Shown: positions 9,171-16,846 of the stretch, one piece after another
How the letters are laid out: each line of letters opens with the position of its first letter
Position numbering within the stretch: position 1 is the stretch's first letter
DNA from: Methyloversatilis thermotolerans
GTDB lineage: Bacteria; Pseudomonadota; Gammaproteobacteria; Burkholderiales; Rhodocyclaceae
Assembly: GCF_000372885.1 (NCBI RefSeq)
Contig: NZ_KB889967.1
Location: 1,305,215 to 1,369,214 of the forward strand
Direction of reading: 5' to 3'
DNA length: 64,000 nucleotides
Position numbers and translations under genes: made by a program
The notes under the pieces: generated by a model
What the model was told of the DNA's origin: nothing
Databases searched by the model: none
Seen by the model: the letters and a program-made list of their open reading frames with translations, nothing else

Positions 9171-10085
9171 ATGGATTACGCGAAACAGATCAAGGAAATA
9201 GGACGTGGCGCCAAGGGCGCACGTTCGCTGTCGCGCGACGACGCACGCGCGCTGTTCGGCGACATGCTGGACGGCCGGGTGCCGCCGCTGCAACTGGGCG
9301 CCATCGTGATTGCGCTGCGCGTCAAGAGCGAATCGCTGGACGAACTGCTCGGCTTCCAGGACGCGCTGCGTGAGCGCGTGACGCGGATCGACGCGCCGGG
9401 CGGGATGCGCACGGTGGTGCTGCCGACCTACAACGGCGCACGACGGCGTCCGAATCTGATGCCTCTGGTCGCACTGCTGCTGGCACGCGCCGGTGTGCCG
9501 GTGCTGATACACGGCCGCTTCGATTTCGACAGCCGGGCCGACCCGTTCGCACTGCTGCGCGAGCTGGACATGCCCATGGCGACCGATGCGGCGCACGCCG
9601 CCGCGCTGCTGTCAGAGCGGCGCATCGCCTGCATCGGCGTCGACGCGCTTGCACCGGGTCTGGATGCGCTGCTGTCGCTGCGTCCGCAGCTCGGGGTGCG
9701 CAATTCGGCGCATTCGATGACCAAGATGATCGATCCTCTGCCTGGCCGCAGTGTGCGCGTGGTGCCGGTCACCCACCCTGAGTACCTGGAGCGCATGAGT
9801 CACTTCCTGCGCGAGGACGGAGGCCGCTCCATCCTGATGCGCGGCACCGAGGGAGAAGCCTACGCCAATCCGGCCCGGCGGCCGGTCATGACCGGTTTCG
9901 TCGACGGGCGCGAGGAAAGACTGTTCGAACAGGAGGACGGGGAGCCACTCGGTTCGCCCGAGCCGGCCATCGTCGCCGACATGAATGCCCGGGTCGTGCT
10001 CGACATGTACGAAGGACGTGCAGCGGTGCCGGCCCCGCTGGCCGACCAGGTCACCGCCTGCATCCGGCTCGCACGGGAGCGCTGA
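9171..10085 (+). CDS. ybiB: YbiB-like protein, anthranilate phosphoribosyltransferase fold (copy 1)
   Basis: The 304-residue protein begins MDYAKQIKEIGRG followed by SLSRDDARALFGDMLDG and VPPLQLGAIVIALRVK, the helical N-terminal domain of the TrpD family. Later segments (RRRPNLMPLVALLLARAGVP, SAHSMTKMIDPL) follow TrpD2/YbiB rather than true TrpD. YbiB of E. coli binds nucleic acids without sequence preference and does not make anthranilate ribotides (family knowledge). It ends about 150 bp upstream of the sigma-54 promoter of the nitrite reductase operon, and a second copy ends that cluster. The ATG at 9171 fits the family N-terminus. Confidence 0.82.
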   Translation: MDYAKQIKEIGRGAKGARSLSRDDARALFGDMLDGRVPPLQLGAIVIALRVKSESLDELLGFQDALRERVTRIDAPGGMRTVVLPTYNGARRRPNLMPLVALLLARAGVPVLIHGRFDFDSRADPFALLRELDMPMATDAAHAAALLSERRIACIGVDALAPGLDALLSLRPQLGVRNSAHSMTKMIDPLPGRSVRVVPVTHPEYLERMSHFLREDGGRSILMRGTEGEAYANPARRPVMTGFVDGREERLFEQEDGEPLGSPEPAIVADMNARVVLDMYEGRAAVPAPLADQVTACIRLARER

Positions 10086-10098
10086 GCGCAACACCGTC

Positions 10099-10133
10099 GC
10101 ACCAGTTCGGACAGATCCGCACCAATTCCGTGC
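10099..10133 (+). promoter_or_regulatory. Two NtrC-like enhancer sites
   Basis: Two sites start with GCACC and are spaced exactly 20 bp apart, about two helical turns: GCACCAGTTCGGACA (10099-10113) and GCACCAATTCCGTGC (10119-10133). Against the NtrC consensus GCACY-N5-GGTGC, the second matches four of five bases in its right half; the first matches only two. They lie about 130-155 bp upstream of the predicted start, a usual enhancer position. Confidence 0.55.
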
Positions 10134-10232
10134 CGACCCATGGGGTCGCACAGGCATCACGGCATCGACAGGCAACGGCCATTGCCTTGGCTGACAAGGC
10201 TTTCACGACGGCGCCATGGTACTCACCCGGCT

Positions 10233-10248
10233 TGGCAATATTTTTGCT
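10233..10248 (+). promoter_or_regulatory. Sigma-54 promoter of nirB
   Basis: The sequence TGGCAATATTTTTGCT matches the -24/-12 pattern TGGCA-N6-TTGCW. The GG and GC elements are in correct 10-bp spacing (GG at 10234-10235, GC at 10246-10247). The predicted start is near 10259. The upstream NtrC-like sites and downstream nitrogen-assimilation genes support it. Confidence 0.8.
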
Positions 10249-10321
10249 TTGCTCCATTCGCGTCACGCTGCATGGCGTGCCGCTTGAATCGATTCAAGTC
10301 CGTTCCATCACCCGCCCGCGC

Positions 10322-10387
10322 CCGCAAATGTCTGCGGCGAGGGCAACGTGATCAAGGCCTGAGCACATTCGACGCAAAGACGTGTCG
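10322..10387 (+). ncRNA. ANTAR-responsive dual hexaloop leader element
   Basis: There are two hairpins in the nirB leader. P1 at 10322-10337 has stem CCGCA/TGCGG and hexaloop AATGTC. P2 at 10370-10387 has stem CGACGC/GTGTCG (one G-U pair) and hexaloop AAAGAC. Both six-base loops have A at position 1 and G at position 4, the defining features of RNAs bound by ANTAR antiterminators such as NasR and NasT (family knowledge). Thirty-two bases separate the hairpins. No ANTAR protein gene is in the window. Confidence 0.75.
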
Positions 10388-10523
10388 TGCTCCCGCCGGT
10401 CCGGTACCGCTGTATGGATTCGAAACTCATCGTGGCGTAGAGCCACTGCATTCGATGCACTGTCCGGCGGGACCTCGACCCGCCTCAGTCGTGTCGTCAT
10501 CCGGGCCGTGAGCACTTTGTTTT
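10387..10523 (+). terminator. Candidate regulated terminator in the nirB leader
   Basis: GTGCTCCCGCCGG at 10387-10399 can pair with 10501-10515 (ending GTGAGCAC) through about 12 base pairs, with one mismatch and a two-base bulge. The run TTTGTTTT (10516-10523) follows directly. The same GTGCTC can instead pair with GAGCAC at 10361-10366, which would extend hairpin P2. The two pairings exclude each other, as expected of an antitermination switch. The loop is long (about 100 nt), so this is a hypothesis. Confidence 0.4.
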
Positions 10524-10742
10524 CGCGGCCCGTCGGAAGTCATCGGTTCCGAAGCCCAATGCAGGGCCCGGGCCGACAGGTATGAACATCGCCGGAACGA
10601 TCCGGCACGACAAGGTTTTTCCCTTAGCGGCATCAGCGCTGGAGCAGATGTCGGTTTTCGCTCGTCCGTACTCCGTGCGGCCGCGCCGCCGGGGGAATCG
10701 TCGGTCGCACGACTTGCGGCCAGTTCTTGCGGGAATCGGGAC

Positions 10743-13211
10743 ATGGAAAAGAAACGTCTGGTCATGGTGGGCAACGGGATGGCCGGTTGCCGCACGCTGG
10801 AAGAGCTGCTGAAGATCGCTCCGGACATGTATGACATCACGGTGTTCGGTGCCGAGCCCCATCCGAATTACAACCGCATCCTGCTTTCGCCGGTGCTGGC
10901 CGGAGAAATGACCATACAGGACATCATCCTGAATGACCGGGACTGGTATCGCGACAATGGCATCACGCTGCACACCGGCCGCCGCATCGTGAAACTGGAT
11001 CGCGTCGCCCGCAAGGTGATCGCGGACGACGGCAGCGAGGCGAGCTACGACAGACTGCTGCTGGCGACCGGCTCCAACCCCTTCATCCTGCCGGTGCCGG
11101 GCAAGGATCTGCCGGGCGTCATCGCCTATCGCGACATCGCCGACACCGACGCGATGATAGAGGCGGCCGCCACACGCCGGCACGCGGTGGTGATCGGCGC
11201 CGGCCTGCTCGGTCTGGAAGCGGCCAACGGCCTGGCGCTGCGCGGCATGCAGGTGACGGTGGTGCACATCGGCGCCTGGATCATGGAACGCCAGCTCGAC
11301 AAGCCTTCGGCCGACATGCTTCAGGCTTCGCTGGAGCGGAAGGGACTCACCTTCCTGCTCGAGAAGCAGACCGAATCGCTGATCGCGGGCAGCGACGGCC
11401 GGGTGTCGGCGATACGCTTCAAGAGCGGCGAAACGATTCCGGCCGATCTGGTGGTGATGGCGGCCGGCATACGCCCGAACACCGCGCTCGCCGAGTCAGC
11501 CGGCCTGCACTGCAATCGCGGCATCGTGGTCAATGACACCCTGCAGACCTTCGACCCCAAGATCTATGCCGTCGGTGAGTGCGTGAACCACCGCGGCATC
11601 GCCTATGGTCTGGTCGCCCCGCTGTTCGAGCAGGCCAAGGTGTGTGCCAATCATCTCGCGCAGTACGGCATCGGTACCTACAAGGGTTCGGTCACCTCGA
11701 CCAAGCTCAAGGTGACCGGCATCGATGTGTTCTCGGCCGGCAACTTCATGGGCGGACCCGGATGCGACGACATCGTGCTGCACGACCCGGCGGGCGGCGT
11801 CTACAAGAAGCTGGTGCTCGAAGGCGATCGTCTGGTGGGCGCCTGTCTGTATGGCGACACGGCCGACGGTGCCTGGTATTTCCAGCTCATCAAGGACGGA
11901 CAGGACATCCACGAACTGCGCGACCACCTCATGTTCGGCCAGAACCACCTGGGCGATGTCGGGCACAAGGGTCAGACCCAGGCAGCCGCCATGCCGGATA
12001 CAGCCGAGGTGTGCGGCTGCAATGGCGTGTGCAAGGGCAGCATCGTCAAGGCGATCAAGGAACAGGGCCTGTTCACGCTGGATGACGTGCGCAAGCACAC
12101 CAAGGCATCCTCGTCCTGCGGTTCATGCACCGGGCTGGTCGAACAGATCCTCGCTTCGTGCATAGGCGGCGCCTACACGCCTGCCGATTCGTCGAGCAAG
12201 GCCCTCTGCGGCTGTACCGACCTGAACCACGGCGAGGTGCGCGCCGCCATCCGCGAACGCCACCTCATCGACATCCCGTCGGTGATGCGCGAATTGAAGT
12301 GGAAGACGCCGAACGGCTGCGCGAGCTGTCGCCCGGCCCTGAACTACTACCTGATCTCCACCTGGCCGCACGAGGCGAAGGACGATCCGCAGAGCCGCTT
12401 CATCAATGAGCGCGCGCACGCCAACATCCAGAAGGACGGAACCTATTCTGTGGTGCCGCGCATGTGGGGCGGGCTGACCACGCCGGACGAATTGCGGGCG
12501 ATCGCCGATGCGGCCGAGAAGTACAAGGTGCCCACGGTCAAGGTGACCGGCGGCCAGCGCATCGATCTGCTGGGTGTGAAGAAGGACGACCTGCCGGCGA
12601 TGTGGGCGGATTTCGCGAAGGCCGGCATGGTGTCCGGTCACGCGTATGGCAAGAGCCTGCGTACCGTCAAGACCTGCGTCGGCGCCGAACACTGCCGCTT
12701 CGGCACGCAGTTGTCGATGAGCATGGGCGTGAAGCTCGAGAAGATGCTGTTCGGCATGTGGAGCCCGCACAAGGTGAAGCTGGCGGTATCGGGCTGCCCG
12801 CGCAATTGCGCCGAAGCCGGCATCAAGGACGTCGGCGTGATCGGTGTCGAGTCGGGCTATGAGCTCTATGTCGCCGGCAATGGCGGCATCAAGACCGAGG
12901 TGGCGCAGTTCTTCTGCAAGGTGGGCAGCGACGAGGAGGTGATGGAGTACGCCGGCGCCTTCCTGCAGCTCTACCGCGAAGAGGGCTACTACCTCGAGCG
13001 CACCGTGCACTATGTCGAACGCGTCGGTCTGGACCATGTGAAGGGCAAGGTGGTCGAGGACGCCGACAACCGCCGCGCGCTGTACGAACGCCTGCTGTTC
13101 GCCCTGCAGGACTACAAGGACCCGTGGCTGGAGCGCGCCGAAGCCGAGGCGAAATCCGAACTGGGCCGCGAATTCCGCAGCATCGCCATCAAACAGGCGA
13201 TGAAGGCCTGA
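10743..13211 (+). CDS. nirB: Assimilatory nitrite reductase, large subunit
   Basis: This 822-residue cytosolic enzyme reduces nitrite to ammonium with NAD(P)H. The N-terminal FAD/NAD oxidoreductase (about 1-410) has MVGNGMAGCRTLEEL and VVIGAGLLGLEAANGL. Two BFD-like [2Fe-2S] modules follow: CGCNGVCKG with SSCGSCTG near 420-465, and CGCTDLNHG with NGCASCRP near 485-535. The siroheme/[4Fe-4S] domain carries AEHCRFG near 650 and SGCPRNC near 684, the four cluster cysteines. Length and order match E. coli NirB. It is first of the nirB-nirD-narK-kinase series and sits behind a sigma-54 promoter and ANTAR-type leader. Confidence 0.96.
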   Translation: MEKKRLVMVGNGMAGCRTLEELLKIAPDMYDITVFGAEPHPNYNRILLSPVLAGEMTIQDIILNDRDWYRDNGITLHTGRRIVKLDRVARKVIADDGSEASYDRLLLATGSNPFILPVPGKDLPGVIAYRDIADTDAMIEAAATRRHAVVIGAGLLGLEAANGLALRGMQVTVVHIGAWIMERQLDKPSADMLQASLERKGLTFLLEKQTESLIAGSDGRVSAIRFKSGETIPADLVVMAAGIRPNTALAESAGLHCNRGIVVNDTLQTFDPKIYAVGECVNHRGIAYGLVAPLFEQAKVCANHLAQYGIGTYKGSVTSTKLKVTGIDVFSAGNFMGGPGCDDIVLHDPAGGVYKKLVLEGDRLVGACLYGDTADGAWYFQLIKDGQDIHELRDHLMFGQNHLGDVGHKGQTQAAAMPDTAEVCGCNGVCKGSIVKAIKEQGLFTLDDVRKHTKASSSCGSCTGLVEQILASCIGGAYTPADSSSKALCGCTDLNHGEVRAAIRERHLIDIPSVMRELKWKTPNGCASCRPALNYYLISTWPHEAKDDPQSRFINERAHANIQKDGTYSVVPRMWGGLTTPDELRAIADAAEKYKVPTVKVTGGQRIDLLGVKKDDLPAMWADFAKAGMVSGHAYGKSLRTVKTCVGAEHCRFGTQLSMSMGVKLEKMLFGMWSPHKVKLAVSGCPRNCAEAGIKDVGVIGVESGYELYVAGNGGIKTEVAQFFCKVGSDEEVMEYAGAFLQLYREEGYYLERTVHYVERVGLDHVKGKVVEDADNRRALYERLLFALQDYKDPWLERAEAEAKSELGREFRSIAIKQAMKA

Positions 13212-13348
13212 TCAAGGGATGAGGGGCTAGGGGCTGGAGGCCAGGGGCTGGCAACAGCACCACCTCTCGCGCGGCAAAGCCGCGCCTGTTCCCTAGCCCC
13301 TGCCCCCTGGCCCCCCCAGCCCCTACAGATACACATACAGGAACCCTC
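13212..13348. repeat. GGGGC-rich palindromic intergenic repeat (copy A)
   Basis: The whole nirB-nirD gap is a palindromic element. The left arm (about 13217-13250) carries AGGGATGAGGGGC, GCTAGGGGCTGG and GCCAGGGGCTGG. The right arm (about 13291-13325) carries the complementary CCTAGCCCCTG and CCCCTGGCC. The centre holds a 7-bp hairpin, GCGCGGC-AAA-GCCGCGC (13269-13285), flanked by AACAG/CTGTT. A related element lies between parE and parC. Confidence 0.7.
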
Positions 13349-13669
13349 ATGAGCACCGAAACCACCCCCTGGGCGCCGGTCTGCGCGCTCGACGACATTC
13401 CGCTGCTCGGCTCGCGCGTCGTGCGCGCCGATTCCGGCGACATCGCCCTCTTCCGCACCGACGGTGACGTGGTGTTCGCCGTGCATGACAAGTGCCCTCA
13501 CAAGGGCGGGCCGCTGTCCCAGGGCATCGTGCACGGTCACACCGTCACCTGTCCGCTGCACGGCTGGAAGATACAGCTTGAATCTGGCGAAGCGGTTGCG
13601 CCCGACGTCGGCTGCGCCCGACGTTTCGATGTGAAGGTGGAGCACGGCCAGGTGTGGCTGCGCACCTGA
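13349..13669 (+). CDS. nirD: Nitrite reductase small subunit, Rieske-type
   Basis: The 106-residue partner of NirB has a Rieske fold with a complete [2Fe-2S] ligand set: Cys49-x-His51 (KCPHKGGPLSQG) and Cys68-x2-His71 (TCPLHGW). Many enterobacterial NirD proteins lack these ligands, so this one may carry a cluster and pass electrons. It follows nirB across a 137-bp gap filled by a palindromic repeat. AGGAAC precedes the ATG. Confidence 0.92.
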   Translation: MSTETTPWAPVCALDDIPLLGSRVVRADSGDIALFRTDGDVVFAVHDKCPHKGGPLSQGIVHGHTVTCPLHGWKIQLESGEAVAPDVGCARRFDVKVEHGQVWLRT

Positions 13670-13770
13670 ATACTCGCACCACACACTTTCCCTGAACCCT
13701 TCATTTCCCGGACAGGTCCCGCCCGCAAGGATGTGCGCAGGACCCGGCTGCACGGGGAGGTCATCCACCG

Positions 13771-14985
13771 ATGGACAAGAAAGCCTTTCTCAAGGCCGGA
13801 CACGCACCCACGCTGTTCGCCGCCTTTCTCTACTTCGATCTCGCCTTCATGGTGTGGGTGCTGCTCGGTCCTCTGGGTGTGCAGATTGCGCAGGACCTTC
13901 AACTCACCCACGCGCAGAAGGGATTCATGGTGGCGGTACCGGTCCTGGCCGGCGCCGTACTGCGGCTGTTCATGGGTGTGCTGGTGGATCATCTCCAGCC
14001 CAAGAAGGCCGGTGCAATAGGCCAGATCATCGTCATCGCCGCATTGTTCGCCGCCTGGCAGTTCGGCATCCACAGCTATGACCAGGCACTGTTGCTGGGA
14101 TGCTTTCTTGGCTTCGCCGGGGCGGCGTTTGCCGTCGCGCTGCCGCTGGCGTCGCGCTGGTATCCGCCCGAGCATCAAGGCACCGCCCTGGGGATTGCCG
14201 GCGCAGGCAACTCGGGGACTGCACTGGCCGCCCTGTTCGCACCCGGCCTGGCGGCGGCTTTCGGCTGGACCCAGGTGTTCGGGCTGGCTCTGATTCCGCT
14301 GGTCGCGGTGTTCGTGCTCTACCTGCTGGTTGCCAGGGACGCACCGGAGTGTCCGCCGCCGAAAACGCTCTCCGAATACCTGAAGGTGCTGCAGGATCGG
14401 GACGCCTGGTGGTTCATGTTCTTCTACAGCGTCACCTTCGGCGGCTTCGTCGGTCTCGCCTCCTCGCTCACCATCTACTTCAACACCCAGTACGGCCTCG
14501 ACGCCAAGGTGGCTGGCTATTTCACCGCCGCCTGCGTATTTGCCGGCTCGCTGGTGCGTCCGGTTGGCGGCAATCTGGCGGACCGCATCGGCGGCATCCG
14601 CACGCTGAGCTGCATGTACATACTGGCCGCCGTCTTCCTGTTCGTCGCGAGTTTCGGCCTGCCGCAGGCCTGGATGGCGGTGATCGCCTTCGTGGCGGCC
14701 ATGCTCGCGCTCGGCATGGGCAATGGCGCGGTGTTCCAGCTCGTGCCGCAGCGCTTCCGCCGGGAGATCGGTGTCATGACCGGCCTGGTCGGCATGGCCG
14801 GTGGCGTGGGCGGCTTCTATCTCGCCTCGTCGCTGGGCTGGTCGCGCGAAGTGAGCGGCAGCTATCAGGCCGGTTTCGTCGTGTTCGCGCTGCTCGCCGT
14901 GGCCGCGCTGATCGGCCTCACCCGCGTCAAGACGCGCTGGCGCACCACCTGGGGCGCCGCCCACCTTACGTCCGCCCGCATCTGA
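13771..14985 (+). CDS. narK: Nitrate/nitrite transporter, MFS NarK family
   Basis: This 404-residue inner-membrane transporter has about twelve hydrophobic helices. Nitrate-signature glycine-rich segments lie near residue 145 (GIAGAGNSGTALAALFAPGLA, written here with its flanks) and near 312 (ALGMGNGAVFQLVPQRF). The FMVAVPVLAGAVLRL stretch with the conserved helix-2 arginine is typical of NarK/NasA carriers. In this assimilatory cluster it probably imports nitrate or nitrite; no NrtABC-type ABC transporter is present in the window. GGGAGG lies about 10 bases before the ATG. Confidence 0.93.
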   Translation: MDKKAFLKAGHAPTLFAAFLYFDLAFMVWVLLGPLGVQIAQDLQLTHAQKGFMVAVPVLAGAVLRLFMGVLVDHLQPKKAGAIGQIIVIAALFAAWQFGIHSYDQALLLGCFLGFAGAAFAVALPLASRWYPPEHQGTALGIAGAGNSGTALAALFAPGLAAAFGWTQVFGLALIPLVAVFVLYLLVARDAPECPPPKTLSEYLKVLQDRDAWWFMFFYSVTFGGFVGLASSLTIYFNTQYGLDAKVAGYFTAACVFAGSLVRPVGGNLADRIGGIRTLSCMYILAAVFLFVASFGLPQAWMAVIAFVAAMLALGMGNGAVFQLVPQRFRREIGVMTGLVGMAGGVGGFYLASSLGWSREVSGSYQAGFVVFALLAVAALIGLTRVKTRWRTTWGAAHLTSARI

Positions 14986-14997
14986 GCGGCGCCGATC

Positions 14998-16677
14998 ATG
15001 GCACTGGAAGTCGCGATAAGCCAGCACAGCAGCGCCGGCGCACGCAGTCGCAACGAGGATTTCGCCGGCGCCGTCACGCCCGCTGGCCAGAGCCTCGATG
15101 CCCGGGGCGTGCTCTGTGCGGTGGCCGATGGAGTGGGTGGGCATGCCAAGGGACGGGAGGCCGCGGAGTACACGGTGCGCGGCCTGCTGAACGACTACTA
15201 CGCAACACCCGAAACCTGGCGCGTCGCGGATGCGCTGGATACCGTGCTGTGCGCACTGAACCGCTGGCTGCTCGCGCACGCCGCACACAGCCGCGAAAGC
15301 TGCGGCATGGCCACCACGCTGTCAGCGCTGGTATTGCGCGGTACGCGCTGGCACGTCGCCCATGTCGGCGATTCGCGCATCTACCTCTACCGGGACGGCC
15401 TGCTGAGCCGTCTGACCGATGACCACACGTGGCCGCATCCGGAACTCGACAATGTGCTGCACCGCGCGGTGGGTCTGGATCCGCGCCTCAATATCGATCA
15501 TTTCGATGGAGAACTGCAGGCAGGCGACATTTTCGTGCTGGTGACCGACGGCGTATGGAACACCCTGCTGGATGCCGGCATCCAGCGCACGATCGGGCGC
15601 GCGCACCTGGACATGGACGCACTGGCCACCGAACTGGTGATGCAATCGGAAGCGCGCGGCGCCCAGGACAACTGCACGGCATTGGTCGCGAAAGTCACCG
15701 CCCTGCCCCACGCGGCGCTGCGCGACCGCCTGGCGGAATCGGAACGCTTGCCACTGCCGCCTGCATTGTCGCCAGGCCAGACGCTGGATGGATTCGTGGT
15801 CGAGGCCGTGCTGCATGCCTCGCGCGAAACCCTGCTCTATCGCGTGCGCGATCCGGTCAGCGACGAATTGCGCGTATTGAAAACCTTGCGCACGAACTGT
15901 GGTCCTGACGCGATTGCGGCGCTGGTACACGAGGAATGGCTGGCACGCAGCGTGGTGTCGCCGCATTTCCCGTCGGTCATCCGCAATGGCTCTCGCAGTC
16001 ACCTGTACTACCTGATGAGCTGGCATGAGGGATGCAGCCTGCGCCAGCGCCTCGATGCCGGTGGACACTTCACGATCGACGAAGTGGTCAGACTGGCTGG
16101 CACCACCTTGCGAGCGCTGTCTGTGCTGCATCGCCGCAGCATCGTGCATCGCGACATCAAGCCGGACAACCTGCACCTCGATCTCCACGGTACGCTACGC
16201 ATCCTGGATCTGGGGGTGGCGGCGAGCGACAGTGAAGCGTTCCGCGAGATCAACAATCCCGGTACACCGAGCTATATGGCACCCGAGCTGTTCTCAGGCC
16301 AGCTCGCAAGCGAATCGAGCGACCTGTTTGCGCTGGGCGTCACGCTGTACGAACTGCTGACGCGCCATTACCCGTGGGGGGAAATCGAGCCGTTCCAGCG
16401 TCCGCGTTTCGGAGAACCCATACCACCGACGCGCTACCGGCCCGACATTCCGGCCTGGCTGGAAGCGCTCCTGCTCAAGGCGATCGCCCGCTCTCCGGAA
16501 GCCCGTTTCGAAACTGCGGAAGAATTCCTGCTGGCTCTGGAGCGCGGCGCGCATCGCCCGCTGGCAATGCCGCGGCCGTTGCCACTGGTCCAGCGCATGC
16601 CGGAGCGCGTACTGCGTGCATTGCTCATGTTGTCGCTGCTCGGCAACCTTCTGCTGGCCGGCGCCCTGTTCGCATGA
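14998..16677 (+). CDS. Bifunctional PP2C phosphatase / Ser-Thr protein kinase, tail-anchored
   Basis: The 559-residue protein fuses two opposing enzymes. The PP2C phosphatase (about 1-235) shows RNEDF, ADGVGGHAKG (Asp44), GMATTLSAL, HVGDSRIYLY, LVTDGVWN and QDNCTALV, covering the metal-binding aspartates. The kinase (about 260-530) has VLKTL, HRDIKPDN near 384, DLGVAA in place of DFG near 404, and GTPSYMAPEL. A canonical Gly-rich loop is not evident. One C-terminal transmembrane helix (LLMLSLLGNLLLAGALF) would anchor it in the membrane. It starts 12 bases after narK. Such fusions recur in nitrate-assimilation operons (family knowledge), but the substrate is unknown. Confidence 0.88.
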   Translation: MALEVAISQHSSAGARSRNEDFAGAVTPAGQSLDARGVLCAVADGVGGHAKGREAAEYTVRGLLNDYYATPETWRVADALDTVLCALNRWLLAHAAHSRESCGMATTLSALVLRGTRWHVAHVGDSRIYLYRDGLLSRLTDDHTWPHPELDNVLHRAVGLDPRLNIDHFDGELQAGDIFVLVTDGVWNTLLDAGIQRTIGRAHLDMDALATELVMQSEARGAQDNCTALVAKVTALPHAALRDRLAESERLPLPPALSPGQTLDGFVVEAVLHASRETLLYRVRDPVSDELRVLKTLRTNCGPDAIAALVHEEWLARSVVSPHFPSVIRNGSRSHLYYLMSWHEGCSLRQRLDAGGHFTIDEVVRLAGTTLRALSVLHRRSIVHRDIKPDNLHLDLHGTLRILDLGVAASDSEAFREINNPGTPSYMAPELFSGQLASESSDLFALGVTLYELLTRHYPWGEIEPFQRPRFGEPIPPTRYRPDIPAWLEALLLKAIARSPEARFETAEEFLLALERGAHRPLAMPRPLPLVQRMPERVLRALLMLSLLGNLLLAGALFA

Positions 16678-16711
16678 CGCCGGCCCGCCCAACCCCATCG
16701 GCCGGACACGC

Positions 16712-16726
16712 GCACCACAGCCATGC
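16712..16726 (+). promoter_or_regulatory. Possible NtrC site upstream of nasA
   Basis: GCACCACAGCCATGC has a perfect left half and three of five matches in the right half of the NtrC consensus GCACY-N5-GGTGC. It is centred about 117 bp before the predicted nasA start. Its position beside a consensus sigma-54 promoter is the main support. Confidence 0.4.
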
Positions 16727-16809
16727 ACACCTCGTCCACGCGCGCCCCTTGGCGGAGCGTAGGTCAGGACGATCGGGGAGATTCGCGTCACATGCGCGCC
16801 GCATGGACG

Positions 16810-16825
16810 TGGCACACCCCTTGCT
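16810..16825 (+). promoter_or_regulatory. Sigma-54 promoter of nasA
   Basis: TGGCACACCCCTTGCT is a full match to TGGCAC-N5-TTGCW. The predicted start is near 16836, only about 11 bases before the nasA ATG, so there is no room for a regulatory leader. It allows nasA and the following ybiB to be transcribed independently of the nirB promoter. Confidence 0.82.
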
Positions 16826-16846
16826 AAAGATCGAGCGGAGACTCTT

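Larger units (their letters stand above)
10086..10742 (+). promoter_or_regulatory. 657-bp regulatory region and long leader of nirB
   Basis: No credible gene lies here. From left to right it holds two NtrC-like sites, a sigma-54 promoter, a 16-bp perfect palindrome (10283-10298), two ANTAR-type hexaloop hairpins and a candidate long-range terminator with a T-rich run. The predicted transcript starts near 10259, which gives a leader of about 484 nt before the nirB ATG at 10743. Elements with clear support are listed separately. Confidence 0.75.

Noticed and set aside
10140-10585. Several short open frames in the nirB upstream region
   Set aside because: They overlap the promoter and RNA elements, have no ribosome-binding sites and show atypical composition.
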